From: Sphingomonadaceae bacterium
Lineage (GTDB): Bacteria > Pseudomonadota > Alphaproteobacteria > Sphingomonadales > Sphingomonadaceae
Direction: 5' to 3'
NCBI GenBank assembly: GCA_019245455.1
Contig: JAFARM010000126.1
Coordinates: 1-9,117, forward strand
Length of the DNA stretch: 9,117 nt
Positions 1 to 5,719 of this stretch are shown here, piece after piece. The number at the start of each line of letters is the position of its first letter. The first letter of the stretch is position 1. The position numbers were made by a program, and so were the translations under genes. A model generated the notes under the pieces. That model did not search any database, was not told where the DNA came from, and saw only the letters and a program-made list of their open reading frames with translations.

Positions 1-110
1 CGCCGGTTCAACTGTTGCGGTCGCGGGGAGGGTCCGTATCTCGCCGGCGATGCGGCGCTTGCGCGGACGGCCGCCTTTCCATAGCAGCCGGACCCAAGCG
101 GAGGCCGGAC

Positions 111-1079
111 ATGCTGCACATCTATTCGGCCGGCGAGAAGCGGATCACCGCCGCCGACTGCAGCGGCGACCGCCTGCCGCCGGGTGCGGTCTGGCTCGAC
201 CTCGTCGACCCGACCAAGGCCGAGGAGGCGTTTGCCGAACGCGTCACCGGCGCCGCCATCCCGACGCGCGACGAGGCGGTCGAGATCGAACCGTCGAGCC
301 GCCAGTACCGCGACGGCGACGCGGTCACCGTCATCGCCTCGATCGTCGCCGGCCTGTCCGACAACGCGCCGCAGCTGACGCCGGTGTCCTTCGTGCTGAC
401 GCCGAGGCACCTTGTCACCGTCCGCTATGCCGAGCCCAAGGTGTTCGAGGTTTTCGGCGCGCACGTCGAGCGGTCGAAGGAGGTCTGCGCCGACGCGACG
501 ATGACGCTGCTTCACCTGCTGGAAGCGATCGTCGACCGCATGGCCGACGTCCTCGAGCACGCCGGCGAGGAGATGGACCAGGTCTCGCGCCAGACCTTCC
601 GCCGCGGGCCGCGGCAGCAGCAGCGCATGACCAACGCCGCGCTCGAGGTGCTGCTCCGCCGCATCGGCAGCGTCCAGGATGTGGTGTCGAAGTCGCGGAT
701 GAGCGGGGTCAGCGTCGCCCGCCTGCTGAGCTTCCTCGGCACGACCCTCGACCCCAAGGGGACCAAGGAGCAGCTCGACGGGCTGGCGAAGGATGTCGCC
801 GCGCTGACCGACCACGCGAGCTACCTCGGCGGCAACGTCACCTTCCTGCTCGACGCGGCGCTCGGGCTGATCAACATCGAGCAGAACGCGATCATCAAGA
901 TCTTCTCGGTCGCCGCGGTGATCTTCATGCCGCCGACGCTCGTCGCCAGCATCTACGGCATGAACTTCAAGCATATGCCGGAGCTGGATTTCACCTACGG
1001 CTATCCGATGGCGCTCGGGCTGATGGTCTGCTCGGCGGTGCTGCCGTACCTGTTCTTCAAGGGACGGGGGTGGCTGTAG
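111..1079 (+). CDS. corA: CorA-family magnesium/divalent-cation transporter
   Basis: This 322-residue protein belongs to the CorA metal ion transporter family, which forms pentameric inner-membrane channels for Mg2+ (some members carry Co2+, Ni2+ or Zn2+). The hallmark YGMNF signature is at residues 282-286, directly after a hydrophobic segment (about 263-282). A second hydrophobic segment (about 299-316) follows a short acidic loop (MPELDF), and the protein ends in a basic tail (KGRGWL). The long N-terminal part (1-260) is the cytoplasmic funnel and stalk-helix domain, and the length is normal for the family. I chose ATG at 111 because GGAGG lies at 100-104, 6 bases upstream; the open frame extends further 5' but without family-like sequence. 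The next gene, a toxin, starts only 38 bases after the stop. The family call is safe, but which metal is carried cannot be read from the sequence. The 110 bases upstream show no other gene. Confidence 0.95.
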   Translation: MLHIYSAGEKRITAADCSGDRLPPGAVWLDLVDPTKAEEAFAERVTGAAIPTRDEAVEIEPSSRQYRDGDAVTVIASIVAGLSDNAPQLTPVSFVLTPRHLVTVRYAEPKVFEVFGAHVERSKEVCADATMTLLHLLEAIVDRMADVLEHAGEEMDQVSRQTFRRGPRQQQRMTNAALEVLLRRIGSVQDVVSKSRMSGVSVARLLSFLGTTLDPKGTKEQLDGLAKDVAALTDHASYLGGNVTFLLDAALGLINIEQNAIIKIFSVAAVIFMPPTLVASIYGMNFKHMPELDFTYGYPMALGLMVCSAVLPYLFFKGRGWL

Positions 1080-1082
1080 CGG

Positions 1083-1109
1083 TTGACGCCTACGGCAATG
1101 CCGTATACA
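1083..1109 (+). promoter_or_regulatory. Putative sigma-70 promoter of the toxin-antitoxin pair
   Basis: TTGACG (1083-1088) resembles a -35 box and TATACA (1104-1109) a -10 box. The spacer is 15 bases, two shorter than ideal. The promoter lies wholly in the 38-base gap between corA and the toxin start. The expected transcription start (about 1115-1117) would fall at, or a base or two before, the toxin ATG at 1118, so the main transcript would be leaderless or nearly so. This is inferred from sequence only. Confidence 0.5.
1091..1105. promoter_or_regulatory. Palindromic operator for HigA-like autorepression (putative)
   Basis: TACGGCAATGCCGTA is a perfect inverted repeat with 7-bp arms around one central base. 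It sits between the putative -35 and -10 boxes and overlaps the first bases of the -10. HigA and other XRE-type antitoxins typically repress their own operon by binding a palindrome over the promoter, so this is the natural operator candidate. Binding itself is inferred. Confidence 0.6.
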
Positions 1110-1117
1110 GGCTGGCG

Positions 1118-1462
1118 ATGCACACGGTCGTCGAGACGCGCGCCTATCTCGCCGCTGCAGACACCGCGGGGCTAAGCGACGTCGAGCGGGCCGATGTCGT
1201 GACCCGCTATGCCGGCGATCCGCAGGCGGGCGAGATGATGCCGGGGTGCGGCGGTGCGCGTAAGCTGCGGGTGCGCCGCGCGGGCGGCGGCAAGTCGGGT
1301 GGCTACCGGGTCATCAGCTACTTCGCCGGGCCTGATCGGCCGGTGTTCCTGCTGACCGTGTTCGGCAAGAACGAGAAGGCCAACCTGAACCAGGCCGAGC
1401 GCAACGCCATCGCCCGGCTGACGAAGACGCTGGCGGACACTCTGGATCGGAGAATGCGGTGA
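1118..1462 (+). CDS. HigB/RelE-superfamily toxin
   Basis: This 114-residue protein matches the RelE/HigB-type toxins of type II toxin-antitoxin systems, which are ribosome-dependent or free mRNA interferases that stop translation. Recognisable conserved parts are the K49-L-R segment before a basic, glycine-rich stretch, GKSGGYRVISYF (58-69), and the C-terminal FLLTVFGKNEKANLNQAE block (77-94), which is typical of the HigB2/NadS-associated subgroup. ATG at 1118 gives the normal family length. Only a weak AGG (1109-1111) precedes it, in keeping with a leaderless transcript from the promoter immediately upstream. The stop codon overlaps the antitoxin start by 4 bases (GTGA), so the two are translationally coupled in toxin-first order, as in higBA loci. 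It looks intact. The exact subgroup and RNA target are not visible. Confidence 0.88.
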   Translation: MHTVVETRAYLAAADTAGLSDVERADVVTRYAGDPQAGEMMPGCGGARKLRVRRAGGGKSGGYRVISYFAGPDRPVFLLTVFGKNEKANLNQAERNAIARLTKTLADTLDRRMR

Positions 1463-1743
1463 CAAGTGCTTACGGCAAGATCGCGGCGGGGCTGGAGGAT
1501 GCGATCGCATTCGCCGGCGGCGACGAGGCGCGGGCGCGGGTGGCGGTGATCGACGCCCGCGCGGTGCGTGCCGCCACCAACCTGACGCAGGACGATTTCG
1601 CCCGCCGCTTCCGCTTTCCGCTCGGAACGGTACGCGACTGGGAGCAGCGGCGGCGACAGCCGGACGCCGGATCGGCGACCCTGCTCAAGATGATCGCCGC
1701 CGATCCGGCGGGCGTCGAGCGTATCATCGCCAAGATCGGCTAG
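1459..1743 (+). CDS. HigA-like XRE-family antitoxin / transcriptional regulator
   Basis: This 94-residue protein has a helix-turn-helix domain of the XRE/Cro type at about residues 36-80. The recognition region reads NLTQDDFARRFRFPLGTVRD (41-60), followed by WEQRRRQPD, the usual end of this fold in NadS/HigA2-type antitoxins. Its N-terminal 35 residues would form the helical part that faces the toxin. GTG at 1459 overlaps the toxin stop (GTGA), which fixes the start. Together with HigB it should bind the palindrome at 1091-1105 and repress the operon, and it neutralises the toxin by direct contact (family knowledge). Its stop lies 4 bases from the stop of the convergent gene on the other strand, leaving no room for a terminator between them. 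Confidence 0.9.
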   Translation: MTSAYGKIAAGLEDAIAFAGGDEARARVAVIDARAVRAATNLTQDDFARRFRFPLGTVRDWEQRRRQPDAGSATLLKMIAADPAGVERIIAKIG

Positions 1744-1747
1744 CGTC

Positions 1748-2092
1748 TCACCGCTCGTCGAGCCGGCACCCGTACTCGCCCTGGTACGTCGCCGTCCGCT
1801 TTGCGAGCAGCGGCACCCAGGCGGTGATGCGTTTCGCCGCGGGATCGTCGCTCATGCGGACGATCTCCAGGCCCGGCTCATAGTCGGTCAGGCACGACTT
1901 CAGGTCGCGGTTGCCGACGTAGCGGCACGAGCAGACGACGTGGGCGACATAGCCGCTCGCGAGTTCGGCCCGCCGTCCGGTGCGGCTGTGCTTGAGCCAC
2001 GTCCAGCCGCCGAGCACCGCTGCAACGACGACGGCCAGGATGATCCACCAACTTCTTGCCTTCACCGCCACCCCACCCGTATCGTTCCGCAT
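1748..2092 (-). CDS. Small membrane-anchored protein of unknown function, four cysteines
   Basis: I do not recognise the family. The 114-residue reading has a basic N-terminus, one transmembrane segment at about residues 15-33 (WWIILAVVVAAVLGGWTWL) and a soluble tail that would lie in the periplasm if the N-terminus stays inside. The tail holds four cysteines (C54, C56, C67, C109), set in a CSCRYV motif, a KSC motif and a C-terminal YGCRLD motif, which suggests disulfides or metal binding. The start is uncertain. ATG at 2092 has no good ribosome binding site, while GTG codons at 2071 and 2065 follow a G-rich stretch and would give 107 or 105 residues without touching the membrane segment. The gene is back-to-back with the secreted serine hydrolase (18 bases between the ATG codons), so co-regulation and action in the same compartment are plausible but unproven. 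Confidence 0.72.
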   Translation of the reverse strand: MRNDTGGVAVKARSWWIILAVVVAAVLGGWTWLKHSRTGRRAELASGYVAHVVCSCRYVGNRDLKSCLTDYEPGLEIVRMSDDPAAKRITAWVPLLAKRTATYQGEYGCRLDER

Positions 2093-2098
2093 CCTAGC

Positions 2099-2103
2099 GG
2101 AGG
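2099..2103 (+). promoter_or_regulatory. Ribosome binding site of the serine hydrolase gene
   Basis: GGAGG lies 7 bases upstream of ATG 2111 and fixes that start over the longer open frame. It occupies the tiny gap between two divergent genes, so the promoters of both must lie inside each other's 5' coding sequence. Confidence 0.8.
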
Positions 2104-2110
2104 TGACGCC

Positions 2111-3193
2111 ATGCGGCGACTGCGATCAAGCCTGATTCTGCTTGCAGCGCCGTTGACCCTCGCTACCGCGCCGGTGCCGGCAGCGAACCCCGCCGTTCCA
2201 CCGGCGGCAAACGCGGCGCTCGACCGGCTGTTCACCGACCGCAGCCTGGGCGAGACACGCTCGGTCGTCGTGCTGAAGGACGGGCAGCCGCTGATCGAAC
2301 GCTATGCGCCCGGCTACGGCCCGAACAACCGCTTCATCTCGTGGTCGATGGCGAAGTCAATCACCTCCACGCTCGTCGGCCAGCTGGTCGCGGCGGGCAG
2401 GCTGCAGCTCGACGCGCCCGCGCCGGTGCCGGCGTGGCACCGCGACCCGGGCGACCCGCGGGCGAAGATCACGCTGGCGCAGCTGCTGCATATGTCGTCG
2501 GGGCTGAAGCACATCGAAGTCGAGCCGGTCGAGGACGCCGACACCAACCGCGCGCTGTTCAGCGACGAAAGCGACGACATCGCCGCCGCCGCCGAGAAGG
2601 CGCCGCTCGCCTACCCGCCGGGCACACACTACCAGTATTCGACGCTGACGACGATCATCCTCGACGACATCATCGTCCGCACCATCGCGCCGCAGGCGAC
2701 GACGCCTTCGGCCCGCCGCGCCGCGATGCAGGCGTACCTGAAGGCGCACCTGATCGAGCCCGCCGGCCTGTCGAGCCTGGTCTGCGAGTACGACGCCGCC
2801 GGCACCATGCTCGGCGGCTCGTTCTGCCATGCGACCGCGCGCGACTGGGCGAAGTTCGGGCAGATGTACCTCGACGGCGGCATCGTCGCAGGGCGGCAGG
2901 TCGTGCCGCCCGCGTGGATCAGGTTCGTCACCACGCCCGCGCCGACCAACCCGACCTACGGCGGCCAGTTCTGGCTCAACCACGACCGCCAGACCGAGGG
3001 CAAGCGCCCGGCGCTGTTCCCCGACCAGGGGCCGGGCGACCTCTACTCGGCGATCGGCCACCTCGGCCAGTACGTCATGGTCGTGCCTTCGAAGCACCTC
3101 GTCGTCGTCCGCCTCGGCAAGACGCAGGACGACGCGCGCGGCGACCTCGTGCCGACGCTCGGCCGGCTGGTCAACGCCTTCCCCAACGCGTGA
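2111..3193 (+). CDS. Secreted serine hydrolase, class-C beta-lactamase / NylB-like fold
   Basis: This 360-residue protein belongs to the beta-lactamase/penicillin-binding-protein-like serine hydrolases (COG1680-type), close in pattern to 6-aminohexanoate-dimer hydrolase (NylB-like) members. A signal peptide is clear: a basic start, a hydrophobic core (about 8-20) and probable cleavage near residues 24-25 (PVPAA-N), so it acts in the periplasm or outside the cell. Catalytic motifs are present: SMAK (S79 nucleophile, K82 general base), the tyrosine region HYQYST (173-178) and GHLG (316-319), which replaces the KTG box. LLHMSSGL (125-132), the GGSF stretch (235-238) and [16 protein letters not shown] (242-257) are also typical. 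The substrate cannot be told from the sequence; this fold covers esterases, peptidases, amidases and beta-lactamases. The stop overlaps the next start by 4 bases (GTGA), so the gene is coupled to the UPF0262 gene. Confidence 0.92.
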   Translation: MRRLRSSLILLAAPLTLATAPVPAANPAVPPAANAALDRLFTDRSLGETRSVVVLKDGQPLIERYAPGYGPNNRFISWSMAKSITSTLVGQLVAAGRLQLDAPAPVPAWHRDPGDPRAKITLAQLLHMSSGLKHIEVEPVEDADTNRALFSDESDDIAAAAEKAPLAYPPGTHYQYSTLTTIILDDIIVRTIAPQATTPSARRAAMQAYLKAHLIEPAGLSSLVCEYDAAGTMLGGSFCHATARDWAKFGQMYLDGGIVAGRQVVPPAWIRFVTTPAPTNPTYGGQFWLNHDRQTEGKRPALFPDQGPGDLYSAIGHLGQYVMVVPSKHLVVVRLGKTQDDARGDLVPTLGRLVNAFPNA

Positions 3194-3687
3194 GCGCCGC
3201 CGCCGCCCCCGACCACCGTATCGTCGACATCAAGCTCGACGAGCGCACCATCCTGTGGCGCAACGCCGATATCGAGCAGGAACGCCGCGTTGCCATCTTC
3301 GACCTGCTCGAAGGCAACTTCTTCAAGCCGGTCGGCCCCTACGACGACGGCTATGCCGGGCCGTACAAGCTGCTGATGGGCGTCGAGGAAGGGCGGCTGA
3401 CCGTCGCTTTGTCGCGCGCCGACGACACGCCGCTCGAAAGCTTCGTCGTCCCGCTGTCGCCGTTCCGCCGCATCGTCCGCGACTATTTCGCCATCTGCGA
3501 CAGCTACTTCAAGGCGATCCGCAACGCCACGCCGAGCCAGATCGAGACGATCGACATGGCCCGCCGCGGCATCCACAACGACGCCGCCGAACTCGTCATC
3601 GACCGCTTCGCCAGCCGCGTCGAGGTCGACCACGACACCGCGCGACGGCTGTTCACGCTGATCTGCGTGCTGCATATCCGGCAGTAG
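3190..3687 (+). CDS. UPF0262 family protein
   Basis: This 165-residue protein matches UPF0262, a family found almost only in Alphaproteobacteria and of unknown function. Diagnostic stretches are [15 protein letters not shown] near the N-terminus, the [17 protein letters not shown] block and the [14 protein letters not shown] segment. The C-terminal part contains [20 protein letters not shown], the [18 protein letters not shown] region and an ending in [12 protein letters not shown]. The length fits the family. GTG at 3190 overlaps the hydrolase stop, with no strong ribosome binding site, which points to translational coupling. No signal peptide or membrane segment is visible, so it is cytoplasmic. 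In many alphaproteobacteria this gene follows hisD (from memory); here it is between a serine hydrolase and dcd. The family call is firm, and no function can be offered. Confidence 0.92.
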   Translation: MSAAAAPDHRIVDIKLDERTILWRNADIEQERRVAIFDLLEGNFFKPVGPYDDGYAGPYKLLMGVEEGRLTVALSRADDTPLESFVVPLSPFRRIVRDYFAICDSYFKAIRNATPSQIETIDMARRGIHNDAAELVIDRFASRVEVDHDTARRLFTLICVLHIRQ

Positions 3688-3690
3688 GGG

Positions 3691-3694
3691 GGAG
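3691..3694 (+). promoter_or_regulatory. Ribosome binding site deciding the TTG start of dcd
   Basis: A run of six G followed by AG (3687-3694, with GGAG at 3691-3694) ends 4 bases before TTG 3699. No ATG or GTG occurs in frame near this place, and the TTG start yields the usual 184-residue dCTP deaminase. Confidence 0.7.
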
Positions 3695-3698
3695 CCGC

Positions 3699-4253
3699 TT
3701 GACCGTCCAATCCGACCGCTGGATCCGCGAGCAGGCGCGTACGCGCGGTATGATCGAGCCGTTCGTCGACCGGCAGCGACGGGACGGCGTCATCAGCTAC
3801 GGCCTGTCGTCCTATGGCTACGACGCGCGGGTGTCGGACGAATTCAAGATCTTCACCAACGTCGACAGCGTCACCGTCGACCCGAAGGACTTCCACCCGG
3901 CGAGCTTCGTCGATCGCAAGACCGACTGCTGCATCATCCCGCCGAACAGCTTCGCCCTCGCCCGCACCGTCGAGTATTTCCGCGTGCCGCGCGACGTGCT
4001 CGTCATCTGCCTCGGCAAGTCGACCTATGCGCGATGCGGGATCATCGTCAACGTGACGCCGCTCGAGCCCGGGTGGGAGGGGCACGTCACGCTCGAGTTC
4101 TCGAACACGACGCCGCTGCCGGCCAAGGTCTATGCCAACGAAGGCGCGTGCCAGTTCCTGTTCCTGAAGGGCAACGAGCCGTGCGAGGTCAGCTACGCCG
4201 ACCGCGCGGGCAAGTACCAGGGGCAGAAGGGGGTGACGCTGCCGAAGCTGTAA
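3699..4253 (+). CDS. dcd: dCTP deaminase
   Basis: This 184-residue enzyme deaminates dCTP to dUTP, the step that feeds dTMP synthesis after dUTPase. The N-terminus after the TTG start ([20 protein letters not shown]) is the typical opening of the Dcd subgroup of about 184 residues. Key parts are YGYDARV (39-45), the nucleotide-binding GKSTYARCG (106-114, with S108 and R112 matching the essential Ser and Arg) and [14 protein letters not shown] (123-136), in which E133 is the catalytic glutamate. Near the C-terminus is the KYQGQKG nucleotide lid (172-178). Length and all active-site residues are normal. It follows UPF0262 by 11 bases and is the last gene of the forward unit. Beyond it lies the repeat region and the convergent glycosyltransferase gene. 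Confidence 0.96.
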   Translation: MTVQSDRWIREQARTRGMIEPFVDRQRRDGVISYGLSSYGYDARVSDEFKIFTNVDSVTVDPKDFHPASFVDRKTDCCIIPPNSFALARTVEYFRVPRDVLVICLGKSTYARCGIIVNVTPLEPGWEGHVTLEFSNTTPLPAKVYANEGACQFLFLKGNEPCEVSYADRAGKYQGQKGVTLPKL

Positions 4254-4280
4254 GCGCAGCTTAGGTCTACCCTTGAGCGT

Positions 4281-4355
4281 AACCCGCTCATGCTCAACCC
4301 GCTCATGCTCAACCCGCTCATGCTCAACCCGCTCATGCTCAACCCGCTCATGCTG
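4281..4355 (+). repeat. Five tandem copies of a 15-bp unit
   Basis: AACCCGCTCATGCTC is repeated at 4281-4295, 4296-4310, 4311-4325, 4326-4340 and 4341-4355. The first four copies are identical and the fifth differs only in its last base (G for C), where it runs into the left arm of the inverted repeat. The unit contains CCGCTCATGCT, the outer end of that arm, so it appears to be an expansion of the repeat's edge. The unit length is a multiple of three, so it stays open in translation, but I see no sign that it is coding. Confidence 0.95.
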
Positions 4356-4413
4356 AGCTTGTCGAAGCACGCACGACCAGTTCGACGTGCTTCGACAAGC
4401 TCAGCATGAGCGG
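4344..4413. repeat. Perfect 28-bp inverted repeat (long hairpin) of a sphingomonad-type intergenic repeat
   Basis: The arms at 4344-4371 and 4386-4413 are exact reverse complements over 28 bp, with a 14-base loop (CACGACCAGTTCGA). The right arm contains CTTCGACAAGCTCAGCATG. I recall this core as a very common intergenic repeat in sphingomonad genomes, often mis-annotated as short proteins; this is from memory. It lies between the convergent dcd and glycosyltransferase genes and could stop or protect transcripts from both sides. There is no T-tract, so it is not a classic intrinsic terminator. Confidence 0.95.
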
Positions 4414-4574
4414 CGTGGTGCTTCGACGAGCTCAGCATGAGCGGCGTGGTGTTTCGACGAGCTCAGCATGAGCGGCGTGGTGCTTCGACAGGCTCAGCAT
4501 GAGCGGCGTGGTGCTTCGACGAGCTCAGCATGGGCGGCGTGGTGCTTCGACGAGCTCAGCATGAGCGGCGTGGG
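4411..4574 (+). repeat. Five tandem 31-bp units plus a partial sixth
   Basis: Units start at 4411, 4442, 4473, 4504 and 4535, each beginning CGGCGTGGTG and ending GCTCAGCATGAG, followed by a partial copy from 4566. They extend the right arm of the inverted repeat in the same orientation. Differences are few: a T for C at 4452, CAGG for CGAG near 4489-4492 and a G for A at 4533. Most units have CGAGCTC where the hairpin arm has CAAGCTC. The array reads straight into the 3' end of the reverse-strand glycosyltransferase gene, supplying its last codons and stop. No spacers are present, so it is not a CRISPR array. Confidence 0.95.
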
Positions 4575-5662
4575 CGCATGGTGACGCCGTCGAGCAGCTC
4601 CAGCCACGCCGCCGCCGAGCGGCCGATGCGGTGGCGGTCGAGGCGAGCGGCAGTCAGCGCCGGGTCGGGGATGCGGCCGACGACGGCGCGGACGGCGGCG
4701 GCCAGGGCTTGCGGGTCGGGCGGCGCGACCTCGCCGAAGCTCGTGTCGGAGACGATCTCGGGCACGGCGGGCGAGCAGGGGGTGGTGACGACCGGCGTGC
4801 CGGCGGCGAGCGCCTCGACCAGCACGGCGGGATAGCCTTCGTAGCGCGAGGTGCAGAGGAAGGCGGTCGCGCGCGCCAGATAGGGCGCGGTGTCGGCGAC
4901 ATGGCCGTGGAAGGTGACGCGCTCCGCCACCCCGATCGCCGCCGCCCGCGACGCGAGCCGCGCCCGATCGCGGCCGGTACCGAGCAGGTCGAGGTGCCAC
5001 TCCGGTCCCAGCGCGGCCAGCGTGGCGAAGGCGAGGGGAAAGTCCTTCTGCGGCATCATGCGACCGGCGGCGACCAGCCGTCGGGGGGCGCGCGGCGCGG
5101 GCGGCGGCGGGGTCCAGTCGTCGGGTAGGTTCGGCTCGGGCACCGTCGCCACCGCCCGCCCGAGCACAGCTTCCGCCTCCGCCGCCAACGCCGGCGACAT
5201 GGCAACGAGGGCGGCATAATGCGCGGTGGCGCGGGCGAAGGCGGCGTTCAAGACGCGCTGGAACGGCGGCCCGCGTTCGGCGGTGCGGACGGGGTTGCTG
5301 ATCTTGGCGACCACGGGCAGGCGCAGGCCCGCGGCGCGGGCGGCGGCGAACGTCGGGACGTGCCAGTTGCCCGGCGAGACGACCACGTCGGGGGCGATCC
5401 GCGCCAGCATCGCCGCCGCGGCGCGGCCGAAGCGCAGGCGGTCGGGGATGCTGCGGGTGAGGTCGCGGCGGAACTCGACGATCGGCAGCCCTTCGGCGAG
5501 GGGCCGGGCAACGCCCGCCTCGGTGCCGGCGACCAGCGTCACCCGCCGTCCTGCCGCCTGCCACCGCTGCGCCAGGCGGATGGCGATGCGCTCGCTGCCG
5601 CCCCCGGAAAAGTCGTGGAGGACGAGGGCGATGTGCGCCGCCCGCCCGTCGTGTGCGTCCAA
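4556..5662 (-). CDS. GT4-type (GT-B fold) glycosyltransferase, group 1 family
   Basis: This 368-residue protein is a retaining-type glycosyltransferase of the GT-B fold that moves a sugar from a nucleotide-sugar donor, most likely onto a surface polysaccharide or lipid. The N-terminal domain opens with VLHDFSGGGSERIAIRLAQR (14-33), the usual acceptor-side glycine loop. A proline-rich hinge is near 176-194. The C-terminal domain has AAGRMMPQKDFPLAF (198-212) and FLCTSRYEGYPAVLVEALAAGTPVV (268-292). E275 and E283 form the EX7E donor-binding motif. TTG at 5662 is chosen because GGAGGG stands 6 bases upstream; a TTG at 5707 would add 15 unconvincing residues. The final six residues (RPRRSC) and stop come from the 31-bp repeat array, so the C-terminus has been replaced or capped by the repeat. 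Acceptor and donor are unknown. It lies 57 bases behind dapB, probably on the same transcript. Confidence 0.9.
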   Translation of the reverse strand: MDAHDGRAAHIALVLHDFSGGGSERIAIRLAQRWQAAGRRVTLVAGTEAGVARPLAEGLPIVEFRRDLTRSIPDRLRFGRAAAAMLARIAPDVVVSPGNWHVPTFAAARAAGLRLPVVAKISNPVRTAERGPPFQRVLNAAFARATAHYAALVAMSPALAAEAEAVLGRAVATVPEPNLPDDWTPPPPAPRAPRRLVAAGRMMPQKDFPLAFATLAALGPEWHLDLLGTGRDRARLASRAAAIGVAERVTFHGHVADTAPYLARATAFLCTSRYEGYPAVLVEALAAGTPVVTTPCSPAVPEIVSDTSFGEVAPPDPQALAAAVRAVVGRIPDPALTAARLDRHRIGRSAAAWLELLDGVTMRPRRSC

Positions 5663-5668
5663 GAACGT

Positions 5669-5674
5669 CCCTCC
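5669..5674 (-). promoter_or_regulatory. Ribosome binding site deciding the TTG start of the glycosyltransferase
   Basis: GGAGGG on the reverse strand lies 6 bases before TTG 5662 and is the strongest such signal in the gap behind dapB. The first residues after it lead straight into the conserved IALVLHDFSGGGSER start of the domain. Confidence 0.75.
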
Positions 5675-5719
5675 GCCGGCGCGGTGACTAGCGGCCGCGC
5701 GCGGCAAAGGCCAGCGGCG

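Noticed and set aside
1..110. A gene, tRNA or riboswitch before corA
   Set aside because: No conserved peptide, no cloverleaf and no extended paired region could be made out; the open frame running into corA there is not family-like.
2630..2650. HYQYST as a damaged YxN motif in the serine hydrolase
   Set aside because: NylB-like members of this fold often have YSS or YST here, so it is a normal variant and not evidence for a dead enzyme.
2357..3097. 246-codon reverse open frame inside the serine hydrolase gene
   Set aside because: Rich in Arg, Gly and Val without any motif, and fully antisense to a gene with clear catalytic motifs.
4193..4438. Short reverse-strand protein with an SMSGL/SGLSM repeat read from the 15-bp array
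   Set aside because: The reading simply translates the 15-bp DNA repeat and part of dcd in antisense; there is no ribosome binding site or family resemblance.
4411..4574. CRISPR-like array of 31-bp repeats
   Set aside because: The units are contiguous with no spacers, carry the sphingomonad-type intergenic core, and no cas genes are nearby.
4494..5564. Alternative reverse-strand frame ending in SKHHAAHAELVEA
   Set aside because: It is the wrong frame of the glycosyltransferase gene; the ending is the usual spurious translation of the intergenic repeat.
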